Counted from the first letter of the stretch, positions 1-9,114 are shown. The stretch is DNA of 54,877 bases from Caldilineaceae bacterium (GCA_020433455.1 JAGRCP010000068.1:163-55039); one strand, 5' to 3'. Made by a program: numbers and translations. The notes: a model not told the origin generated them from the letters alone.

Positions 1-74
1 CTTCTGCTATCATGACGTTGCTGTGGCGACCCGCTCAGAATGACAGGACAAGAGAGAAAACAAAGGAAAACATT

Positions 75-1031
75 ATGTCAACAATACTTCCGACCTATGC
101 CGACGTCATCGACGCACGCGAGCGCCTGCGCGGCATGGCACACGTGACGCCGGTGGTCACCTCTACTACGCTTGACGCGCTGACCAATACGCAGGTTTTC
201 CTCAAGTGCGAGACCTTCCAGCGTATCGGCGCGTTCAAGTTTCGGGGCGCGTACAACGCCATCAGCCGCCTGAGCGAGGCAGAGCAGGCCCGAGGTGTGC
301 TGGCGTATTCGTCGGGCAACCACGCACAGGCCGTAGCCAAGGTCTGCGCGCTGCTGGGCATTCACGTCACCATCGTCATGCCTGACAACGCGCCCGTGAC
401 AAAGCGGGCCGCCACCGAAGGCTACGGCGCAACGGTGGCGGCCTACGATCCCGCCGTCACCAAGCGGGAAGAGCTGGCCGCACAGCTGGCCGCGGAGCAC
501 GGTTACGCCCTCATTCCGCCCTTTGACCATCCCGACGTCATCGCCGGGCAGGGCACGGCCGCACTGGAACTGCTGGACGTCGCGCCCGACCTGGACACGC
601 TGCTGGTTCCCTGCGGCGGAGGCGGGCTCCTCAGCGGTTCCGCCCTGGCGGTGAAAGGGCGCGCGCCCGGCTGTCGGGTCGTGGGCGTGGAGCCGGAAAC
701 AGCCGACGATGCGACCCGCTCCTTCCGCACCGGCACGCTGCAGACAGTCCACAATCCGCCCACCATCGCCGATGGCACGCGCACGACCTCTCTGGGTGAA
801 TTGACTTTCCCCCTGGTGCTGGAATACGTAGACGATATGGTCACGGTGAGCGAAGAGGCCATCAAGGAAGCGGTGCGCTTTGCTTTCTACCGTCTGAAGC
901 TGGTTGTGGAGCCTTCCGGCGCACTGGGCCTGGCCGCCCTGCTCAGCGGGCTGGATGCGGGGCAACAGGCAGGCATCATTCTCAGCGGCGGGAACATTGA
1001 CGGACCGACCATGCGTGCGGTGCTGGCGTGA
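75..1031 (+). CDS. Threonine/serine dehydratase (PLP fold type II)
   Basis: A 318-residue PLP enzyme of the threonine ammonia-lyase / serine racemase family, which deaminates L-threonine to 2-oxobutyrate or L-serine to pyruvate in the cytoplasm. The PLP lysine is K55 in the motif GAFKFRGAY, followed by SSGNHAQ (substrate loop) and the glycine-rich phosphate-binding CGGGGLLSG near residue 185. The protein ends after the catalytic domain, so it lacks the C-terminal ACT-like regulatory domains of biosynthetic IlvA; a catabolic, serine dehydratase or serine racemase role fits better. The start ATG at 75 follows AAAGGAAAA; an upstream in-frame start at 12 has no ribosome site and would add non-conserved residues. 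The family is clear, the exact substrate is not. Confidence 0.9.
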   Translation: MSTILPTYADVIDARERLRGMAHVTPVVTSTTLDALTNTQVFLKCETFQRIGAFKFRGAYNAISRLSEAEQARGVLAYSSGNHAQAVAKVCALLGIHVTIVMPDNAPVTKRAATEGYGATVAAYDPAVTKREELAAQLAAEHGYALIPPFDHPDVIAGQGTAALELLDVAPDLDTLLVPCGGGGLLSGSALAVKGRAPGCRVVGVEPETADDATRSFRTGTLQTVHNPPTIADGTRTTSLGELTFPLVLEYVDDMVTVSEEAIKEAVRFAFYRLKLVVEPSGALGLAALLSGLDAGQQAGIILSGGNIDGPTMRAVLA

Positions 1032-1115
1032 TGCGTGTTGCGTGATTCGTCACGGAGGCCGACGCGCCTTACGAGTCACGTAGCAATCCGGCCCGTTTTG
1101 CCGTTGTAAACAGGC

Positions 1116-1169
1116 TCTTCTGGATTTCATGCGGTAGGAGGCGCCTCCTACCGCATGAAATCCAGAAGA
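1116..1169. repeat. 54-bp perfect palindrome, intergenic
   Basis: Two 27-bp arms (1116-1142 and 1143-1169) meet with no loop. The right arm contains GCGCCTCCTACCGCATGAAA followed by TCCAGAAG. The element resembles the hairpin at 32011-32054 and its flank: about 23 of 31 positions agree, including CATGAAATCC. This suggests a dispersed hairpin repeat family. It lies between the dehydratase stop and the ROK promoter and may also end the upstream transcript, although no T-run follows. Confidence 0.9.
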
Positions 1170-1183
1170 AACAAAATTGCCCA

Positions 1184-1212
1184 TTGACAGGAAGACGAAT
1201 ACAGGGTAAGAT
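1184..1212 (+). promoter_or_regulatory. Sigma70-type promoter of the ROK regulator gene
   Basis: TTGACA at 1184-1189, a 17-bp spacer and TAAGAT at 1207-1212 match the housekeeping promoter consensus. Transcription would start near 1219, about 100 nt before the ATG at 1317. The following stretch, AACAACTGTTATCAACTAAC, could hold an autoregulatory operator, but this is only a guess. Confidence 0.7.
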
Positions 1213-1316
1213 TGCCGTCAGATGGTAAACAACTGTTATCAACTAACAGCCGCTATCGCTCTCCCACCCAAAGTTAAGCGTTCTTTCACCAAGTTCATCG
1301 TCTCTACAGGTACGAT

Positions 1317-2540
1317 ATGGGTACTCTGTCTGAACTGTACAGCAACAATATGAGCCTCATGCTCAATGCACTGCAGGCCCAGGGTACGTTGGCACGGCAT
1401 GAACTGGCCGACATCACCGGCCTGACGCGCACAACCGTCTCCCGGGCAATCGCGGATTTGGTCGATAAAGGCGTTGTCCTGGAAGTCGACTACGGTCAGG
1501 CGTCGTCCCGGGGCGGGCGCAAGCCCATCCGCCTGCAATTGAATGACGATGCTTTCTGCATGATCGGGCTGGACCTGAGACGTGAAAAGGTCAATGGCTG
1601 CCTGGTTCGCCTGGGCGGTCAATCGGAATCGGAAATATCCCGCCCGATTCCCCATAATCCGTCTCAAACGATTGTACTTGACACGCTGCATGAGGTCGTG
1701 GAAGAGCTGCGTAATGCGGCTTCGCTCCCGGTGATGGGAATCGGACTCGGCGCCATCGGGCACGTAAATCCATCCACCGGCATATTCAAACCATACAACT
1801 TTGAATCCATGTACGGAGTCCCGCTGCAGGACGTGCTCACCCAGCGCCACCGGCTGCCGGTTTCGGTGCGGAGCGGCGCGGGCGCGGCCGCGATCGGCGA
1901 GGTCTTTGCCCGCGAACAGAAGGGAATTGCGGTTCAATCGCTTGCATTCGTCATGATCGACTATGGCGGTTTGGGGCTGGGCATGATGTCCGAAGGCGTG
2001 TCGTGGACCGGCAAGGACGGAATGAGTGAATTCGGACATACCGTCATTGACTACAACGGGCGGCTTTGCGACTGCGGACGACGGGGATGTTTAACCGTCT
2101 ACGCATCCGGACGGGCGATGCTAAAGAGGCTGGCGGAATTGGCCGGACAGGAGTTACCCAACGTGCAGCTAGATCAGCTTGTGGCCCTGGCCGAAAGCGG
2201 CGACAGCCCGGCGCAGCAGGCATTAACCGAAGCCGGTTTTTACCTGGGCTACGGCATCAACGATATCGACTGCATCATGCACCCCGAATATATCGTATTG
2301 GGAAGCTCGCACCCCGGCCTGGCAGACTGGTACATGAGGGGGCTGCTGCAAAACATTCACGAGTCCGGTCCCAACATATTTGATGACAACCTGACTGAAC
2401 GCATCATGCTGACCGATAAGGGCAGTTTTGCCATTGCTTATGGGGCCGCTGCCATGCAGATCGACCATTTTTTCAAAGCGCCGGTCTCCATTGTTGAGCA
2501 ATTGCCGCCGGCCACTCACATCATTCAGTTTGCGCGTTAA
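1317..2540 (+). CDS. ROK-family transcriptional regulator
   Basis: A 407-residue NagC/XylR/Mlc-type regulator. Residues about 15-60 form a winged helix-turn-helix (ELADITGLTRTTVSRAIADLV), and the rest is a ROK sugar-kinase-like domain with the zinc motif CDCGRRGC at 251-258. Such proteins bind a sugar or sugar phosphate and release their operators; the DNA-binding domain marks it as a regulator rather than a glucokinase. It stands directly upstream of the sugar-binding protein, two permeases and sulfatase on the same strand and probably controls them, but the inducer cannot be read from sequence. The start was chosen for its match to the HTH N-terminus and the promoter upstream; the ribosome site (TACAGGTACGAT) is weak. 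Confidence 0.9.
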   Translation: MGTLSELYSNNMSLMLNALQAQGTLARHELADITGLTRTTVSRAIADLVDKGVVLEVDYGQASSRGGRKPIRLQLNDDAFCMIGLDLRREKVNGCLVRLGGQSESEISRPIPHNPSQTIVLDTLHEVVEELRNAASLPVMGIGLGAIGHVNPSTGIFKPYNFESMYGVPLQDVLTQRHRLPVSVRSGAGAAAIGEVFAREQKGIAVQSLAFVMIDYGGLGLGMMSEGVSWTGKDGMSEFGHTVIDYNGRLCDCGRRGCLTVYASGRAMLKRLAELAGQELPNVQLDQLVALAESGDSPAQQALTEAGFYLGYGINDIDCIMHPEYIVLGSSHPGLADWYMRGLLQNIHESGPNIFDDNLTERIMLTDKGSFAIAYGAAAMQIDHFFKAPVSIVEQLPPATHIIQFAR

Positions 2541-2847
2541 GCCAGACAGGCCAGAAGCATTTCCGAAAAGCCGCTCCCCAAAACTTGTGGCGTTTTCGCT
2601 TCAGCGCTTTTGGCCATAACCAGCAGCATTCCGGTTTTCCGGCTTTCACAATCACTCCCTGTTCAGGCCGTTCCGGCTATCCGGTCGCCGGTCTGAAGAT
2701 TGTGCATGCTCTCATGGTTCATGCGTCCATCACCAACCCCCACGATTAAATCCATGCAAACCCTTGATCATGGGGTAGCGGGTGGCGCTGAAATATTGCT
2801 CGACGTTTTTTACTCTATCCTGTACGACAAGCCAAAAGGGGGTTTCC
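2541..2847. other. Intergenic region between ROK regulator and ABC operon
   Basis: A 307-bp gap with no convincing gene, promoter or terminator. CCCTTGATCATGGGG at 2761-2775 is a small imperfect inverted repeat and could be part of a ROK operator. Start context for the next gene is AAAGGGGG just before its ATG. Confidence 0.5.
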
Positions 2848-4272
2848 ATGAAGTACCGGAGATTGTCATCTCTAAAAGCCATCGTTGCGTTTTTGGTATT
2901 CACGCTGCTCATCAGCGCGTGCTCCTCACCGGCGTCGGCGCCGGCAAGCAGTGACGCCGCGGGGGATACCGCGAGCGATGCCGCGTCCGGCGACGCGGCC
3001 GCGTCCGGCGGTGATGCCCGTCAGTTTGAAGGGACGGAACTGAACCTGCTCTACTTCGCCATGACCTACACCGACGGCCTGCAGCAGTTGCTGCCCGAAT
3101 TTGAAGAGGAGACGGGCATCAAGGTCAACTTTGAACTTCTGGATGAGCAGGCGTCGGTCCAAAAGACCCAGCTGGAGCTGGCCAGCGGGACCGGCAACTA
3201 CGATATCGTCGGGATCCAGAGCGGCAACATGCCGCTGTACGGCCAGAACGGCTGGGTCACGCCCGTGGAGAACTTCTACGGCACGCCTCTCTCCGACCCG
3301 GACGCGCTCAACCCGGACGACTTCATCGGCTCCACCATGGATGCCCTGAAATATGACGGCGTCCAGCAGTGTCTTCCCATGTTCGCCGCGACGACCATTC
3401 TCTACTATCGCCTGGACATCTTCGAGGAATTCGGCATCGACGGCCCGCCCGCGACCTATGACGACCTGATCGAAATCGCCTCCCAAATCGATACGGACGC
3501 GATACCGGCTATTGCCCTGCGCGGCAGCCCGCCCTCCCCGGCAGGCAACGTCTGGTCGTTCGGTACCTTCTTCCACGGAGAAGGCGCACAGTACTTTGCG
3601 GATTTCCCCAACGACATGACGCCGACCGTCAACAGCCCGGAAGCGATCACTGCGCTGGAAAACTTTGTCGAACTATTACAAAACTATGCGCCCGACGGCG
3701 TGGCCAGCTATGTCTTCAACGACGTGGTCACAGCCATGCAGCAAGGCAACGTCGCCATGGTCATCGACGGCGCGCCCCTGGCCGGCCGCATTCTCAACCC
3801 GGATGAGTCCAAGGTGATCGACAAGCTCGGCTTTGCGGTTGTGCCCGCGGGCGCGGCCGGCCAAAAGGCCGCCTTTGTCGCCCACGGCCTCTGCATTGCC
3901 GCTGATTCACCCAATCAGGAAGCGGCCTACAAGTTCCTGGAATGGGCCACCAGCGCCGAAACCATGCGGCAGGTCGCCCTCGCGTCGAATCACCTGGCCG
4001 TGACCAGAGACAGCGTCTGGGAAGATCCTGACTTCATCGCCAAGTACGATTTCGACTACGGCGGCGGCTCCTTCCTGACGGCCTACCAGGACAGCCTTGC
4101 CGTGGCCGTTCCCGACTATTTCCCGCCCTTCGCCGGTTGGGAGCTGATCGGACAGCGGATGGGGCAGGCGGTTCAGGAGGCTGAAATCGGCGAGAAGACG
4201 CCCGAAGAAGCGCTCAATGACGCCAACGAGGATATGATCCGCATTCTCCAGGATGAAGGCTATCTCCAGTAG
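2848..4272 (+). CDS. Sugar ABC transporter substrate-binding lipoprotein
   Basis: A 474-residue extracellular solute-binding protein (family 1, MalE/UgpB-like). A signal peptide with lipobox LISAC puts the lipid-anchored cysteine at C25, followed by an Ala/Ser/Asp-rich linker to about residue 60. The mature domain reads ELNLLYFAMTYTDGLQQLLPEFEEETGIKVNFELL, typical of sugar-binding proteins. It would capture an oligosaccharide outside the membrane and pass it to the two permeases encoded next. ATG 2848 follows AAAGGGGG; an upstream in-frame start at 2782 would precede the signal peptide with unrelated residues. The adjacent sulfatase suggests a sulfated glycan substrate (inference). Confidence 0.93.
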   Translation: MKYRRLSSLKAIVAFLVFTLLISACSSPASAPASSDAAGDTASDAASGDAAASGGDARQFEGTELNLLYFAMTYTDGLQQLLPEFEEETGIKVNFELLDEQASVQKTQLELASGTGNYDIVGIQSGNMPLYGQNGWVTPVENFYGTPLSDPDALNPDDFIGSTMDALKYDGVQQCLPMFAATTILYYRLDIFEEFGIDGPPATYDDLIEIASQIDTDAIPAIALRGSPPSPAGNVWSFGTFFHGEGAQYFADFPNDMTPTVNSPEAITALENFVELLQNYAPDGVASYVFNDVVTAMQQGNVAMVIDGAPLAGRILNPDESKVIDKLGFAVVPAGAAGQKAAFVAHGLCIAADSPNQEAAYKFLEWATSAETMRQVALASNHLAVTRDSVWEDPDFIAKYDFDYGGGSFLTAYQDSLAVAVPDYFPPFAGWELIGQRMGQAVQEAEIGEKTPEEALNDANEDMIRILQDEGYLQ

Positions 4273-4299
4273 TTCTTTGTCCGGACACGCAATATTCGG

Positions 4300-4339
4300 C
4301 TCGTGACGGGTGACGGCGCATTCTGTCACCCGTCACGAG
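4300..4339. repeat. Stem-loop between binding protein and permease genes
   Basis: Arms CTCGTGACGGGTGAC (4300-4314) and its exact complement (4325-4339) enclose a 10-nt loop. No T-run follows. Hairpins at this position of ABC operons often protect the upstream binding-protein message or cause partial termination, raising binding protein over permease; that role here is inference. Confidence 0.75.
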
Positions 4340-4422
4340 TCACGTTTCAGAAAGCGGACCACTCAAATTCCGCAAGAACCTTAATTTTTCTGCATTGGCC
4401 GAACAGAGTAAGCGAGGCGCGC

Positions 4423-5304
4423 ATGCACAGCAGTAACGCCCAGAGAGCCTATTATAAATACCTTGCGCCGACGATGGCGGTCATCTTCCTGCTGACCGTC
4501 GTCCCCATTATCGTGACGGTGGTCCTAAGCCTGACGTCGCTGTCCTATCGCAGCGCAAACCCGAGCCGGTTCATCGGTATTCAGAACTATGTCCGGCTCT
4601 TCTCGGACGAGCGGTTCCTCAACAGCATTCCCATCAGCATCATTCTGATCGTCGTCCCCGTCGCCGCCCAGCTGATTCTCGGCTTCATCATCGCGGTGAT
4701 CATGAAGGAGAAGCTGCCGGGAATGGGTTGGCTGCGCCTGCTCTTCGTTGCGCCCATGGTGTTGCCGCCCATTGTCATGGGCCTGATGTGGCGCATTCTC
4801 TTTACGCCCCAACTGGGTGGCGTAAACTACCTCCTCAGCCTGGTCGGCATTACGGGGCCCAACTGGCTCTCGGACCCGACCTACGCGCTGCTGGCCGTCA
4901 TCATGGCCGCGGTTTGGGGCTGGACGCCCTTCGTGGGGCTCATGTTTCTCACCTCCATGCAATCCTTCCCCGTGGACATCTACGAAGCGGCCGTCATCGA
5001 CGGCGCGTCCTGGACCAAGAGCGTCCGCTACATCACGCTGCCGTTGCTCAGGCCCACCATTTTTGTCGTGGGGGTCTTCCGCGTGATCGAGGCGCTGGCC
5101 ATCTTCCCCATTATCTTTATTCTCACCAATGGCGGACCGGCCGGCGCGACGGAGACGGTCAATTTCTACGGCTATGTCAGCGGCTTTAACTTTCTGCGCA
5201 TCGGCTACGCCTCGGCCATCATGGTCTTTTTCTTCATGATGTTGCTCTTGATCACAGCGCCCAGCGTCGGGTTCCTGCTGCGAAATCAACAGATGGAGCG
5301 ATAA
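4423..5304 (+). CDS. Sugar ABC transporter permease (MalF/UgpA type)
   Basis: A 293-residue inner-membrane permease with about six transmembrane segments. The cytoplasmic EAA loop IYEAAVIDGASWTKSVRYITLPLLRP (about residues 185-210) is the contact site for the ATPase. It pairs with the next gene, three bases downstream, to form the channel. Start ATG 4423 gives the usual short cytoplasmic N-terminus before the first helix; an upstream start at 4303 is inside the intergenic hairpin. No ATP-binding subunit is encoded nearby, so a shared MsmK/UgpC-type ATPase elsewhere in the genome is expected. Confidence 0.92.
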   Translation: MHSSNAQRAYYKYLAPTMAVIFLLTVVPIIVTVVLSLTSLSYRSANPSRFIGIQNYVRLFSDERFLNSIPISIILIVVPVAAQLILGFIIAVIMKEKLPGMGWLRLLFVAPMVLPPIVMGLMWRILFTPQLGGVNYLLSLVGITGPNWLSDPTYALLAVIMAAVWGWTPFVGLMFLTSMQSFPVDIYEAAVIDGASWTKSVRYITLPLLRPTIFVVGVFRVIEALAIFPIIFILTNGGPAGATETVNFYGYVSGFNFLRIGYASAIMVFFFMMLLLITAPSVGFLLRNQQMER

Positions 5305-5307
5305 ACA

Positions 5308-6135
5308 ATGGTACAACGAAGCAAGTGGATCACAGTTTTGCTCTATCTGATCGGCATCGGATACGGCGTGTCGATTATTCTGCCGTTGGCCTGGGTCGTC
5401 ATGCTGTCGCTCAAAACCCAGCTGGACGCCTTCGCCTATCCGCCGCTCTTCATCTTCAAGCCCACATTCGAGCATTACGCCGCTATCTTTCACGACGACG
5501 TCTTTGTACTCGCCATCCGCAACAGCCTGATCATCGCCCTGAGTTCGGTGTTTTTGTCCCTGCTGCTGGCCGTGCCCGCCACCTTTGCCATTGCCAACCT
5601 GACCGGCCGCAGAAGACGGCTCCCCCTGCTCACGATTCTGCTCATCCGCATGGCCCCCGGCATGATCTATCTGCTGCCCTATTTTGCCATTTACAACCGG
5701 CTGAAATTGCTTGATACCCACATCGGGCTGATCATTATTTACCTGATCTTCAACGTTCCGCTGATCATCTGGATGCTCCTGCCGGTCTGGAACTCGATTC
5801 CCCGGGAGCTGGAAGAAGCCGCGGTCATCGACGGCGCGACGCTGTGGCAGGTGCTGGTGCGGGTGGATATCCCCCTGGTGCGCATCGGCATCATCGCGTC
5901 CGGCATCCTGGCCTTCATCTTCTCGTGGAACGAATTTCTGTTTGCATTGGTCGTCACCCGCCGGGAGACCATCACCCTGCCCGTGGCGATCGTCCGGTAT
6001 ATGGCTTACGAAGGAACCGAATGGGGCAAAATTTCCGCCGCCGCGGTCTTCATCATGGTCCCCGTCGTGATCTTCGGCTTTCTCATCCGCCGCTACATGA
6101 TTTCCGGCCTCTCAGCAGGCGCAGTGAAAGGATAA
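5308..6135 (+). CDS. Sugar ABC transporter permease (MalG/UgpE type)
   Basis: A 275-residue permease with six predicted transmembrane helices and an EAA loop ELEEAAVIDGATLWQVLVRVDIPL near residues 172-195. It is the second half of the channel and its gene starts three bases after the first permease stop, so the two are co-translated. The N-terminus (first helix from about residue 10) and the family length (about 275) support the ATG at 5308. Confidence 0.92.
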   Translation: MVQRSKWITVLLYLIGIGYGVSIILPLAWVVMLSLKTQLDAFAYPPLFIFKPTFEHYAAIFHDDVFVLAIRNSLIIALSSVFLSLLLAVPATFAIANLTGRRRRLPLLTILLIRMAPGMIYLLPYFAIYNRLKLLDTHIGLIIIYLIFNVPLIIWMLLPVWNSIPRELEEAAVIDGATLWQVLVRVDIPLVRIGIIASGILAFIFSWNEFLFALVVTRRETITLPVAIVRYMAYEGTEWGKISAAAVFIMVPVVIFGFLIRRYMISGLSAGAVKG

Positions 6136-6146
6136 ATGCTCCGATA

Positions 6147-7610
6147 ATGGGCAATCTGACTCCTCCCAATATTCTTTGGATCACCACCGACCAGCAACGG
6201 TTCGACACCCTGGGCTGCTACGAAAATGATTTTGTCCACACGCCCAACATCGATCGCCTGGCCGAGCAGGGCTTCCTCTTCGAGAACGCCTTCTCCCAGA
6301 GCCCCGTCTGCTCGCCCAGCCGGGCCTCCTTCCTGACCGGCCGCTATCCGCGTACGGCGCGTTGTCGGCAGAACGGCCAGACCATCCCGCCGGATGAGCG
6401 CATGGTGACCAAGCTGCTCAAGGAGCAGGCGGGATACGTTTGCGGCCTGTCGGGAAAGCTCCACACGGCCCCTTGTGAACCGAGCCTGGTCAAGGGAACC
6501 GAACAGCGCATCGACGACGGGTATGACGAGTTCAACTGGTCCCACGATCACAACCCGGTTTGGGGCACCAATCAATACACGAACTGGCTTACGTCTCACG
6601 GTCAGGTTTACAGGCGGGATCCCTACAAGGGTTCCACCATGGTGCAAGCGGGCATGCCCGAGGACTATCACCAGACGACCTGGTGTGCGGAGAAGGCCAT
6701 CAACTTTATCCGCACCAACGCGGACAAGGATGCGCCCTGGCTCTTCTCGGTCAATATCTTTGATCCCCATCACCCCTTCGACCCGCCGGTTGAATACCTG
6801 GAGCGATACCTGGAGAAACTGGACCAGCTGCCCCTGCCGGATTACGTGGCCGGCGAATTGGCGACAAAGCCCCATTTCCAGCGCATGGATCACGTCAGCC
6901 CTTACAACGGCCTGCACGGCGACGGGATTCCGGCGTATGAAAAAATCAGCCCCCGGGAGCATCGCCTGATCAAGGCCGCCTACTACGCCATGATCGACCT
7001 CATCGACGTGCAGGTCGGCAGGATGCTCCAGGCCCTGGAAGAGACCGGCCAGTTGGACAACACCATCGTCATCTTTATGTCCGATCACGGCGAGATGCTC
7101 GGCGACCACGGCATCTATCTCAAAGGCCCCTACTTCTACGAAGGCGCGATCCACGTGCCCCTGATCTTCTCCCAGCCGGGCGTCATCCGGTCCGGCGTGC
7201 GTCAATCCGGCCTGACCGAACTGGTGGACATCGCGCCGACCCTGCTGGAAGCCGCGGGCGTTGCGCGCTATCCGGGCATGCAGGGCCGATCCATGTGGAA
7301 GCTCCTCACCGGCCAGGGGGATGACCGCCCGCCGCGCGACGATGTCTACTGCGAATACTATAACGCCATGCCCTGGCACCAGGACCCCACGGCCCAGACG
7401 ACCATGGTCCGAACGGTCGATTACAAGCTGATTGTGGTGCACGGCCTGGATACGGGCGAGCTGTACGACCTGCGCAGCGATCCCCGCGAGAACGTCAATC
7501 ACTGGGATGACCCCGACTATCAAACGATCAAGCTGGAGATGATGAAGCGCCTCTGCGACCGCATGGCCTGGACGGTTGATCCGCTGCCCGTGCGGGAAGC
7601 GGACTGGTAA
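6147..7610 (+). CDS. Sulfatase, Cys-type (S1 family)
   Basis: A 487-residue sulfatase of the alkaline phosphatase superfamily. NILWITTDQQRFDTLG at the N-terminus carries the metal ligand D15, CSPSR at 55-59 is the C-x-P-x-R signature whose cysteine must be converted to formylglycine, and MSDHGEMLGDHG near 311-322 supplies further metal ligands. It would hydrolyse a sulfate ester. No signal peptide is seen, so it probably acts in the cytoplasm on imported oligosaccharides, which fits its place 11 bp after the permeases. ATG 6147 starts just before the conserved first strand; a much longer frame beginning at 5844 runs inside the permease gene. A formylglycine-generating enzyme is needed and is not in this window. 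Confidence 0.92.
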   Translation: MGNLTPPNILWITTDQQRFDTLGCYENDFVHTPNIDRLAEQGFLFENAFSQSPVCSPSRASFLTGRYPRTARCRQNGQTIPPDERMVTKLLKEQAGYVCGLSGKLHTAPCEPSLVKGTEQRIDDGYDEFNWSHDHNPVWGTNQYTNWLTSHGQVYRRDPYKGSTMVQAGMPEDYHQTTWCAEKAINFIRTNADKDAPWLFSVNIFDPHHPFDPPVEYLERYLEKLDQLPLPDYVAGELATKPHFQRMDHVSPYNGLHGDGIPAYEKISPREHRLIKAAYYAMIDLIDVQVGRMLQALEETGQLDNTIVIFMSDHGEMLGDHGIYLKGPYFYEGAIHVPLIFSQPGVIRSGVRQSGLTELVDIAPTLLEAAGVARYPGMQGRSMWKLLTGQGDDRPPRDDVYCEYYNAMPWHQDPTAQTTMVRTVDYKLIVVHGLDTGELYDLRSDPRENVNHWDDPDYQTIKLEMMKRLCDRMAWTVDPLPVREADW

Positions 7611-7627
7611 ATCGACGGGGCGACGTC

Positions 7628-7677
7628 ATGGTGGCGGGACAGGGGCAATTCATGAATTGCCCCTGTCCCGCCACCAT
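7628..7677. repeat. 50-bp perfect palindrome, intergenic
   Basis: A perfect palindrome centred between 7652 and 7653, with 25-bp arms and core GGGGCAATTCATGAATTGCC. It starts 17 bases after the sulfatase stop. No T-run follows, so it is a repeat or message-end hairpin rather than a standard terminator. The core resembles palindromes that I recall as common in cyanobacteria; this was not checked. Confidence 0.9.
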
Positions 7678-7704
7678 AATGTTAAGGGTATACGGCAGGG
7701 CCTA

Positions 7705-7713
7705 TGCTATACT
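7705..7713 (+). promoter_or_regulatory. Extended -10 promoter for the mevalonate decarboxylase operon
   Basis: TGCTATACT is an extended -10 element (TG-n-TATACT). The -35 region is poor, as is usual for extended -10 promoters. Transcription would begin near 7720, about 86 nt before the small ORF at 7806. Confidence 0.55.
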
Positions 7714-7805
7714 TTCCCATACGCCCGTGAACGAACGGCGTATCCGCACGCACAAAGCGCGGATTCCGATTTATTCCAAACGGCCCATTCCTGCGAGAAA
7801 ACCCC

Positions 7806-8120
7806 ATGCCCATTAGCACCTCTAATTTCGGCGACGATCGGGATGGTCGCTACGCTGAATACGAATCTGACGACCTCTACGAACAGGAAACCCTGGAATA
7901 CCCCGGCGTCTCCCTGGCCCAGGCCGAAACCTATCTCAAGCGCCTGGGCGGCGGCGTGGACGAAAAGCTTGTCCGGGTGGAAGGCATCGGCTGGCACGCT
8001 GAGATTGCGCCCCTCCAGAGCGACGCAACCCACGGCGTGGCCGTCACCTTTAACGCCCACGACGAGCTGCTGGATGACCTCATTCGGCGCTTCGAGGATT
8101 GGGTAGACCGCGGGGAATAG
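7806..8120 (+). CDS. Conserved-looking small acidic protein, function unknown
   Basis: A 104-residue acidic protein that I do not recognise. The N-terminal 30 residues are Asp/Glu/Tyr-rich and look disordered; the remainder ([36 protein letters not shown] and a C-terminal helix [15 protein letters not shown]) looks like a small alpha/beta fold. No cysteine or known catalytic motif is present. The stop is four bases before the mevalonate decarboxylase start, so it is the first gene of that operon. Coding potential is supported by its own promoter, tight spacing and codon use like its neighbours. A link to isoprenoid synthesis is only by position. Confidence 0.75.
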   Translation: MPISTSNFGDDRDGRYAEYESDDLYEQETLEYPGVSLAQAETYLKRLGGGVDEKLVRVEGIGWHAEIAPLQSDATHGVAVTFNAHDELLDDLIRRFEDWVDRGE

Positions 8121-8124
8121 CGTC

Positions 8125-9114
8125 ATGCAGAAGACGACGATCCGCGCGGGCAGCAACATCGCCTTTATCAAGTACTGGGGCGTGGCCGACGCGGCCATCA
8201 ACCTCCCCCTGAGCAATTCCATCAGCATGACGCTGGACAACGCGCACACCACCACCACCGTTGAGTGGGTTGAGCGCGGGCTGGAGCGGGATGAAATCAT
8301 CCTGGACGGCAAGCGGCTGGAGAATGCCGCGGCCGCACGGCTGACGGATCACCTGGACCGCCTGCGCGCCGTGGCGGGCGCGGACTACCGCGCGCGGGTC
8401 ATGAGCGTCAACAACTTTCCCATGGCGTCGGGCATTGCCAGCTCGGCCAGCGGCTTTGCCGCGCTGACGGTCGCTGGTGTACGCGCCCTGGGCCTGGAAC
8501 TGGACGCGACCCGCCTCTCGGCCCTGGCCCGGCGGGGCAGCGGCTCGGCCAGCCGCAGCCTTTTTGCCGGCTTTGTGGAGTGGGAACGGGGCGCAGACGA
8601 TGCGACCAGCATCGCCCGTCAGCTCTATCCGCCTGCCCACTGGGACCTGCGCGACGTGGTGGTTGTCGTGAGCAGCGCGCCCAAACATGTGAGCAGCGCG
8701 GGCGGCCACACCCTGGCCGCGACCAGCCCCCTCAACCAGGGCCGGGTGACCAGTGCGGAAGCCGGGCTCAGCCAAGTGCGCGCCGCCATCCGCACCCGGG
8801 ACATCGATCGCCTGGGACCGGTCATCGAGCAAGACGCCCTGGCCATGCACAGCGTCATGATGACCAGCACCCCCAGCCTGCTCTATTGGCAACCGGGCAC
8901 GCTGGAAGTGCTGCAAGCCGTACGCGCCTGGCGTGAATTTGACCGCCTGCCGGCCTATTTCACCATTGACGCCGGGCCCAACGTCCATCTCATCTGCGAA
9001 GCCGATACCGTCACGCCCCTGCTGGAGCGACTCAGCGCCCTGGCCTGCGTCAAGCGCACCATCGTCAGCGGCCCTGGTCCTGCGCCGTATGCGGTAGACG
9101 AACATCTATTTTGA
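8125..9114 (+). CDS. mvaD: Diphosphomevalonate or phosphomevalonate decarboxylase
   Basis: A 329-residue GHMP-superfamily decarboxylase. The N-terminus [12 protein letters not shown], the phosphate-binding loop [15 protein letters not shown] near residues 95-109 and the catalytic aspartate D282 in FTIDAGPN are family hallmarks. It makes isopentenyl diphosphate by ATP-dependent decarboxylation of mevalonate diphosphate, or isopentenyl phosphate from mevalonate 5-phosphate. The second activity has been shown for a Roseiflexus (Chloroflexota) homologue, so the substrate must stay open. The usual P-T-A-A-G-L-A of classical enzymes is P-M-A-S-G-I-A here. It follows the small acidic protein by four bases; the hydrolase gene follows after 21. 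Confidence 0.88.
   Translation: MQKTTIRAGSNIAFIKYWGVADAAINLPLSNSISMTLDNAHTTTTVEWVERGLERDEIILDGKRLENAAAARLTDHLDRLRAVAGADYRARVMSVNNFPMASGIASSASGFAALTVAGVRALGLELDATRLSALARRGSGSASRSLFAGFVEWERGADDATSIARQLYPPAHWDLRDVVVVVSSAPKHVSSAGGHTLAATSPLNQGRVTSAEAGLSQVRAAIRTRDIDRLGPVIEQDALAMHSVMMTSTPSLLYWQPGTLEVLQAVRAWREFDRLPAYFTIDAGPNVHLICEADTVTPLLERLSALACVKRTIVSGPGPAPYAVDEHLF

Noticed and set aside
6093..7523. A 476-codon minus-strand open frame opposite the sulfatase
   Set aside because: No family motif or start site; the + strand sulfatase is unambiguous.
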